Of a DNA stretch of 64,000 nucleotides, positions 57,473-64,000 are shown in pieces (positions within the stretch are counted from its first letter, which is position 1; each line of letters begins with the position of its first letter). Location: contig NC_092809.1 of assembly GCF_040954645.1 (NCBI RefSeq), positions 63,860,141-63,924,140 on the forward strand, written 5' to 3'. The stretch comes from Diabrotica undecimpunctata (taxonomy: Eukaryota; Arthropoda; Insecta; Coleoptera; Chrysomelidae). The notes beneath the pieces are model-generated. The model did no database searches. It was not told where the DNA came from and was given only the letters and a program-made list of their open reading frames with translations. Both the position numbers and the translations under genes were made by a program.

Positions 57473-57682
57473 ATTGTTCTGAAGCTATTTTCTTGTGGCA
57501 TTTTAAATTAATTACTATTTAAATGGGAAATAAGCCACATTAAAGGTTAAAATACGTTTATTGACGTTTCAATTTCCACTTCGGAAATCGAAAATAGAAC
57601 GATTTCCGAAGTGGAAATTGAAACGTCAATAAACGTATTTTAACCTTTAATGTGGCTTATTTCCCATTTAAATAGTAATTAA
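57473..57682. repeat. hairpin MITE with perfect 85-base arms and 11-base target duplication
   Basis: Bases 57506-57590 are the exact reverse complement of 57600-57684, with a nine-base loop. A 33-base head (ATTGTTCTGAAGCTATTTTC...) precedes the palindrome. The 11-base direct repeat ttctattaaat (57462-57472 and 57683-57693) flanks the unit. It lies inside piggyBac remnant C. No protein could be encoded; transcription would give a long hairpin RNA. Confidence 0.92.
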
Positions 57683-57693
57683 TTCTATTAAAT

Positions 57694-57893
57694 GTTTTCT
57701 GCCAAATTGTATACTCGGTAAGGTCCTTCAGGCTGTGTTCCAACATATGGGTCTAGATTGACTGTATAGGCTGTATGGCTATCAACTAAGGTAAGAACGT
57801 TCAAACCGTACTTAGTAGATTTGTTAGGAAGGTACTGAAATGTTTCAGAAAAATTTTTTCTATTCACTTCATCTATAAATATTACATTAGGAA
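57694..57893 (-). pseudogene. piggyBac-like transposase fragment (element C), upstream piece
   Basis: The - strand reads NVIFIDE, YLPNKSTKYGLNVLTLVDSH, TAYTVNLDPYVGTQPEGPYR. It matches the PNKP-KYG-K---LVDS---Y--N-E-Y-GKQP block (second catalytic Asp in LVDS) of piggyBac transposases. Similarity ends at 57893, beside the putative BEL 2 LTR, so the rest may lie beyond that element. Confidence 0.65.
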
Positions 57894-58214
57894 TGTCCTA
57901 CGATTAATTTTCGCAAGAGACTCCTGGTTCAAAAAAATACAAAATTAAGTTTCTATTACAAGAAATTACTTTTGTATTAAAATACACAAATGTGACGTAA
58001 AGTTTTATTTAATTCAGTTTCTTTCGGTGGTACAAATTCGACTCAACTAACTCTAACTATGCAATTGTATATATTCTTTAATATGATATTCGATACTCCT
58101 ACATTCTTAGACGAAAAAGTCAATAAATTTTAATTGCCTTCACCAGCCCTCGGTCCGAGAGACGATACGCTGATTATGGGATTTTTAAAACAAACGTTAA
58201 GTATTTACTCGACA
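57894..58214 (-). repeat. putative 3' LTR of BEL/Pao element 2
   Basis: On the - strand it starts TGTCGAG at 58214, right after a purine-rich tract (GGTGGAAGAA), and may end GGACA at 57894, where piggyBac similarity resumes. AATAAA lies inside (near 58005). Without the 5' LTR the inner boundary cannot be proved; an earlier end near 57991 (GTCACA) is also possible. Confidence 0.45.
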
Positions 58215-58356
58215 TTCTTCCACCTTGAGAAATTTGACACAATTTCTCAAAAAAATGCAGAGAGTTACGAAAATGCCATGAAAATATCACTTAAATCTTA
58301 AAAGAGTTTTCACCATCCGGCCACAACGCGTATATCTTTCATTTAAGTCGGGTGCT

Positions 58357-61300
58357 CTACTTTTTATGGTGCACTCCCGCACTTTTTTTACTTGGTTTTT
58401 CCTCAAACTGGAGTTGACCAACGTTCTCTTGAGGTAACCTCTCTAAAACCGTCTGACTGCCACAGAGTAGAGTATTATCTTGGACATTCTCGCCAGTAGT
58501 AACTGTATCGACGACCTCCACCGGGTAAAGCCTTTGTAGTGGTCTCAGAAGTTGCCCTTGTGCAGTCGCAAGACGAACCAACCTTACATGGTCATCCCTA
58601 CCAGGTATAAGTTCAATAACTTTTCCTAAAGGCCACCGAAGACGCTTGATGTTGTCATTACCGACTAAAACGACATCCCCGATAGACACTTTAGATACCT
58701 TCGGCTTCTTCGTTCCTACTTTGAGTTAAGTCAGATATTCGGCTCGAAATCTTTTTCGCAAATGATTTCTCAACTCTTGTAAACGCCGTATTTTGCGTGT
58801 GAGAGAATTCTGCTCTAGCAAATCACATTTCGGCAACTCGTAACTAACTTTTTCCTTTAAAAACATACTTGGGGTTAACGTGATTAACTCAGTAGGATCG
58901 TCCGAAAGATACGTTAATGGACGCTAGTTGACTATACTCTCACAATCACACAATAATATCAATAAGTCTTCATAATTGAGAGACACTCGACCTAAAACTT
59001 TTCGCAGAAGTCCTTTCACAATACCTACTAATCGCTTCCAAAATCCACCCCACCATGCAGCTGTAGGGGGGTTGAAACGCTACTTAATACGTTGTACAGA
59101 ACTATATTCCGCGATAGTATTCCAGTCCAATTATTGCTTAAGCGCATTCTCGAATCCGGTAAAATGTGTTCCATTGTCACTATAAACTATTCTCGGTCGT
59201 CCTCGCCTTGCAACAAAGCGACGAAAGTCTTAAATAAAGGCATTTGTTGACAACGAGGTACCGAGTTCCAGATGAACTGCACGATAAACGGCACAAGTGA
59301 ACAAGCAAATCCATGCTTTCCCACCCGATTTCAAGTAAAGAGGTCCCGCTAAGTCCACTCCGGAAATTTCAAAAGCTGTAGTATCCCGAACTCTATCAGC
59401 CGGCAACGGAGGCGTTTGTACTTCGAACGATTTCCCTTCTTGTCTTTTGTACACACCATATTATTTTAAAATGAACCGCTCAATCCGTCTACCCCCTCAA
59501 GTCCAATATTTTTTGCAAAGCAACCAAAGTAGTCCTTGTATGCCTACATGACAAGAGCTTTTGTGTAGGCTTAAAATTAACTTACGCACTATAAAATATT
59601 CACACGGATGTAAGATGCAGACAAAAATCTTCCGTGTTATGTCTCTCAGTAACGCGAGTTTTTAAACGTATAAGTCCAAATTCATCGACAAACATGTTTA
59701 GCGAGGAAATTCGTTTCGTATCTGAAACAAACGCTTCGTTCTGCACTAGCTTCAATACAAATATCTTTATCGATTTCCTCAGCGACCAATTCACCTGTAC
59801 GTTTTTCGTGTGTCACCTGTAAGTTTTATGTACTGAGAAAAGTAATGCAGATGCCAATCGTCAAACATAATATTATTCAAAAGTGACGAACTGGCATTTT
59901 TCTTTTTCTCGGTACAGACTTCTTCTTCATCAACTTCTAATCTTTGTTGGGGCCAATCATTTTCTTTTCTGTACAACCATTCCGGGTCCTCCCACCATCA
60001 ACAGTCAAAAAATTGCCGAACACTACAGCCTCTTGATGGAAGATCGGCAGGATTTAGAGAACCAGGTACATATTTCCAACACTCAGAATTGACTAAATCT
60101 CTAATCTCTTAAACTCTATTAAAAACAAAACCAGACCAGTCATCCTTACGTTGAATCCAAGAAAGAACAGTAGTGGAATCACTCCAAAAATAAGACTCAA
60201 CATATTGAGAAAATTGTCTTTTTACTGACTAATAAAGTCTAACACCAATAGTGGCCGCCAACAGTCCCAATCTGGGTATAAAAATCTTTAAACGGGCCAC
60301 ACGACTCTTAGCTGCTACAAGGTAAATTGAGACAACATCATTCCGAACAACTCTTAAAAATACTACAGCCGCATAAGCTTTCTTACTTGCATCTGAAAAT
60401 ATGTGCAAGCTTCAATGATCAGCTTCCATGTGTCCAGACTGAATCCAGCGTGGAATCTCAATACTCGACAGTTCAGGAAGATAAGTAACCCAATTACAAA
60501 ACTCTTCAACTATATCATTCTCGACTGGAGCATCCCATCCCTGACGCTTCTCCCAAAGTTTCTGTAGCAACAATTTGGGGATACTGGACAGGTAAATCCA
60601 ATAGGGTCAAATATAGTCTAAGCTATGGAAAGCATCAGTCTCTTAGTTATGGGACGTTTCAATTCAATTCCTTAAAAAGTTTTACTATTGATTTTCAGAG
60701 TGTCTCTTGAAGAGTCCCAGAGAAGACCAAGAAAAGGGGCAACTGTTTTTGTATTACCAGAGGCCTCCCACCCTCTAAAGTCCATCTTAGCTTCCTCCAT
60801 AAGGGTGGTTGCTTCTAATACAAACACTTTCAACTCATTTTCATCAGTAACACTGGTCACACAATTATCCACATAAAACCCAGTCATAGGCTTTTCAATT
60901 GTGTTTTTAGAATACGGATTATTATTACAACATTTCTGCAGCGCCGTTGTTAAATGAAACTCTATAGTGGCACCCAGAAGAAATGGACTACAATTGACTC
61001 CAAAAACAACCCTCTTGTGTCGAAATACAAATTCCTTTCCTTCATCGTTCACCCATAGGAACCTCAAAAAATCTCTGTCCTTTGAATGTATAGAAATTTA
61101 AAGAAATGCCTTTCGAATATCTGACACAACTCCTACCTTTTATTGTCTAAATCGTAATAGAACAGAAGGGATAATTTGAATAAGATTAGGCCCCACCTCC
61201 AAACACTGATTTAAAGAAGGACAACCCTATGAGATGATGCCTCAAAGACTAGCCTTATTTTTGTGGTTTCACTAATATTTTTAATAACGGGTTTGTGAGG

Positions 61301-61720
61301 TAAATAATGCACGCAATTATTCTCTTCGGGATTATTGACTATTTCAATCACACCCTCGTTCAACCACTCATTAAATATAAAGTTATACGATTTAAACAAA
61401 TTAGACCTTTTTAACTTATTTATAGTATTATTTAACCTTCTTCTAGCGACAACTAAATTATCTGAAATTAACGGATGCTCGTTTAACCAAGGTTAACATA
61501 ATTTCATACCTGCCTTCGCTGTCACGTCGTACAGATTCATAGAAAAAATTCTTAGCCTCTTTGGCCGCCACCTTTCGTGTCATTTTTTCTACAGGGTCGG
61601 TTATCCCAATAACATCAAGCTTACAGAGTTTCGCTACAGAAGAATTATCAACAAACAACGAAAATGTAATCATACTTGTACTAAAATTAGAAGCAACTGC
61701 CGGCACCTTGCCCATAAGAG
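58357..61720 (-). pseudogene. BEL/Pao element 2 pol: RT, RNase H, integrase
   Basis: In - strand order: SYNFIFNEWLNEGVIEIV and YLPHKPVIKNISETTKIR (61395-61230), VSDIRKAFL (about 61120), DFLRFLWVNDEGKEF, FGVNCSPFLLGATI, GFYVDNCVTSV (catalytic box as YVDN, about 60880) and FLGLLWD. RNase H follows: [16 protein letters not shown] (about 60390), [17 protein letters not shown] and [10 protein letters not shown] (about 60035). Integrase has CHVG--GLL (zinc region), GVDLAGPLYLK, AVYRAVHLELGTSL (59454-59230), VYSDNGTHFTGFENALKQ and WWGGFWKRLVGIVKG (59200-59030). The C-terminal domain is VSIGDVVLVGNDN, RWPLGKVIELIPGRD (58689-58357). Several stops and frameshifts. YVDN is common in one BEL lineage, so it need not be a lesion. 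Confidence 0.88.
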
Positions 61721-61726
61721 TCCAAC

Positions 61727-62591
61727 CTACAAAGTTTTAACTGTTGCAAGACCACACTGTAACTGATATCTCCACCCTGTATACAATTTGCCTACAATAT
61801 CAGCTCCAAACAAAATCTCAATTGGTGCCGTCTTTCCGACATCGCTGAGTGAAATATTCATGTCACCGAGTTCCTCAATCCAAGGGGCGTCATAAATAAA
61901 AGAGACATCTGCACAAATTTTTGGTTGATCTAGGGCATTAAATGAACAAGCGTAGGTTCCTTTACACGCAGTTACCTCGTACAATTTATGTCGTGGTTTA
62001 GAAGTGCTTCTACCGCCAAATAATGCATGTACAATCTTTTCCGTTCCCTTATAAGAAAAACCCAGTTCTTGCGCGGTACGTTGTAAAATATATGTCCTCT
62101 GCGATCCAGTGTCAATAAGTGTCCTTACTTGTTTAGTACCATGTGCACTTCTTATGTTTATTTGCAGAGTATGTAAAAAAACCTGTGTATTATTCAAATT
62201 AGCAAGCATCTGATCCTCAGTTATATTTTCTTCCGAACGAGTAGTACTTGAGGTCGATGTATCAATTTTATTAACAGGCAAATTAGAGCACATCAAAACA
62301 GCATGTGATTTACAACATAATATACAGTTCAAACGTCCTCTACACTTTTTAGAAGAATGTCCTACTTTCAGACATCGAAAACAGGCTTTCTTTTCTGACA
62401 ATGTTCGACGTTTCTGCTCCATAGTAAATTTTTGTGCTTTAAAACAATTTGTACTGTCATGCTGCCCTTCACAAAACACACACCTGTAAACCTCATAATT
62501 TACTAACCCAGCAGCGGTCGCTAAGGGCTGATCAGTTCCTTGCTTATCTAATTTTACATTTTTTTGGCAACGAGGCTATTTAATTTATATT
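61727..62591 (-). pseudogene. BEL/Pao element 2 gag C-terminus and protease
   Basis: The frame 62479-61727 has CVFCEGQHDSTNCF, ACFRCLKVGHSSKKC and LNCILCCKSH zinc-knuckle motifs (about 62480-62300). It then has the aspartic protease active site TLIDTGSQRTYI (about 62130-62095) and a region ending ILFGADIVGKLYTG. Upstream to 62591 a frameshift in an A run separates it from the gag piece at 63529. The insert at 62603-63528 splits gag. Confidence 0.85.
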
Positions 62592-62602
62592 TATTTTCAG
62601 TT

Positions 62603-63528
62603 CTTCTTCTTCTTCTTAAAGTGCCTATCCGTTCTGGACGTTGGCGATCATCACGGCTATCTTCACTTTGCTTATTGCAGCGCGGAACAGTTCAGTGGTA
62701 GTCGTGTTATACCACTTTCGCAAATTTTGAAGCCAGGAAATGCGTCTTCTTCCCGGTCCTCTCTTACCATTTACTTTCCCTTGGAGAATCAGCTGGAGAA
62801 GGCCGTAACGTTCTTGATTTCTCATTACATGACCTAGATATTCCAACTTTTTAGTTTTGACGGTCATGAGAATTTCACATTCTTTCCCCATTCTACGCAG
62901 GACCTCCACATTAGTAACTCTGTCAACCCAGGATATACGTAAGATGCGCCTATAACACCACATTTCGAAAGCTTCGAGCCGATTCATAGATGCAACAGTC
63001 AGTGTCCATGCTTCCATTCCGTAGAGCAGAACTGTGAATATGTAGCAGTTCAATAGACGGCATTTTGTTTTTAATGATATGTCTCGACTGTTGAAAATAG
63101 TTCTCATTCTAACGAATGCTGCTTTTGCTTTTATTATTCGCTGTTTAATTTCTGTTGAGTGGTCCCATTGGCTATTTAAATTGGTGCCTAGATATGTATA
63201 TTGCTCGACTCTTTCGATATTCTGTTGGTTGATTGTAAGTTGAGCGTTTAGTATTGGTTTTTTACTAATTGTCATAAATTTGGTTTTCTTTATGTTAAGA
63301 GCTAGTCCGTATCTGTTGCTGACTTCTGTTATGCGATTTGTTAATATCTGTAAGTCATTCAGATTATCGGCAAAAACTATAGTGTCATCTGCATATCTAA
63401 TGTTATTCAACCATTCACCGTTTATTAGTATTCCTTTCGCACAACCGTCTAAAGCTTCCTTAAATACCCATTCAGAATAAATATTGAACAACAATGGAGA
63501 CAAAATACAGCCCCCTCGTATTTTGTCC
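62603..63528 (-). pseudogene. GAA-tailed LINE inserted in BEL element 2, best-preserved copy
   Basis: The 11-base duplication tattttcagtt (62592-62602 and 63529-63539) marks the ends exactly. The - strand is one open frame of 292 codons from 63503 to 62625: LSPLLFNIYSEWVFKEALDG, IRYADDTIVFADN (catalytic ADD), YTYLGTNLNS, GMEAWTLTVASMNRL, WVDRVTNVEVLRRM, LEYLGHVMRNQERY, GRRRISWLQNLRKWY, ELFRAAISKV and MIANVQNG, stop. GGCACTTTAAGAAGAAGAAG follows. The 5' truncation falls inside the RT, so it cannot retrotranspose by itself. The intact frame shows it is recent. Confidence 0.93.
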
Positions 63529-64000
63529 TATTTTCAGTTGGTAAACCAAAACTTTCGGTTGCTAAATCAATTTTTTGTTCATTTTGAACTTCACTCTGTA
63601 AAAAGTTCATTAACCCACTCAATCTTGTTTCTAAAGTTGTAACTTCTGCAGTTTCTGCGACATTTTCCATGGACACGGAAACATAATACCTTAAAAACTG
63701 TGAAGATCAATGCCATCGTCGAATCATATCTTCTGACAAACATGACTCAATAAGAGGATACAATATAGCAGCATACTTGTCAGCAGTTATGCCTAAGGTC
63801 TTAAGTAAACGAAGTTAACTTTAAGTCATATCATAAAGAGCAAAAATATTACAAGAACTACTAGAAACTCGACTCAAAATTAACTTTAAGAGCTCTCTAA
63901 TATAAACTTCAATCTGGAGATCCTCTCTGCCAAACCTAGACTGACAACTTTGAATAATTTTTAACTAATTGTTGGTTACTGCAGGAAAACTCTCCATTAA
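63529..64000 (-). pseudogene. BEL/Pao element 2 gag, continuing beyond the window
   Basis: The - strand reads SRFGREDLQIEVYIRELLKL, SLYD-like remains, LKTLGITADKYAAILYPLIESCL and, in the frame at 63676, MSMENVAETAEVTTLE up to FGLPTEN at the LINE insertion. This is the conserved capsid-like part of BEL gag (FGREDLQIEVYIRELL, TLG-T-DKYA--LYPLVESCLPE). The 5' end and 5' LTR lie past 64000. Confidence 0.85.

Noticed and set aside
52154..64000. A single BEL element spanning the whole right end
   Set aside because: Two complete sets of RNase H and integrase motifs with different sequences (YVDD and YVDN types) show two separate elements.
1..64000. CRISPR arrays, operons, ribosome binding sites, integrative bacterial elements
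   Set aside because: Nothing of the kind is present; gene content, introns, SINEs and LINEs show nuclear DNA of an insect.

Overview
This is A+T-rich eukaryotic DNA, almost certainly from an insect and most plausibly a beetle. The lineage is inferred from the peptide hormone found here and from the transposon mix. There are no bacterial features. One conserved host coding exon is recognisable: the last exon of calcitonin-like diuretic hormone 31 (DH31) at 36860-36995 on the + strand. It is only 136 bases long and sits among mobile DNA. A weaker possible host first exon lies at 14800-14873.

Layout, left to right. 1-3182: 3' part of an I-clade-like non-LTR retrotransposon with a nearly intact pol frame and poly(A). 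4.5-9.4 kb: a 5S-like fragment and two decayed non-LTR elements on the - strand, one of them split by a (TA)n tract. 10.5-14.4 kb: a 5'-truncated LINE of a family that ends in GAA repeats, a dead Tc1 element with recognisable terminal inverted repeats (TIRs) and TA duplications, and an I-like ORF1 remnant. 14.9-18.4 kb: a 3.5 kb TIR element with TA duplications that encloses a hairpin MITE and two hAT copies back to back. 19.6-24.3 kb: a LINE endonuclease fragment and two relics of a putative transposase family with a YSDxCxxQN motif, one split by a tRNA-derived SINE with an 11-base duplication. 26.3-29.8 kb: a piggyBac element inserted at TTAA inside another piggyBac. 30.2-35.8 kb: a CR1-like tail, a hammerhead-like motif, and a nearly full-length I-like element carrying a small TIR element in its endonuclease. 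36.1-37.1 kb: a GAA-tailed LINE fragment and the DH31 exon. 37.4-47.9 kb: two kilobase-scale imperfect inverted repeats (one interrupted by a Tc1 element), RTE fragments, a tandem duplication and a second 5S-like fragment. 49-52.1 kb: Tc1 and LINE fragments. 52.1-64 kb: two BEL/Pao LTR retrotransposons on the - strand, each split by a 5'-truncated GAA-tailed LINE, with piggyBac pieces and a perfect-hairpin MITE between them.

The sequence is therefore a nested record of transposition. Target-site duplications let several insertions be undone exactly: host codons of the older element rejoin when the younger element is removed, which gives a relative order of events. No transposon gene here looks fully functional. 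The pol at 2-2830 (cut by the window edge) and the Tc1 at 45.1-46.7 kb (one frameshift) come closest. Domain and clade names come from reading motifs by eye; no database search was run.
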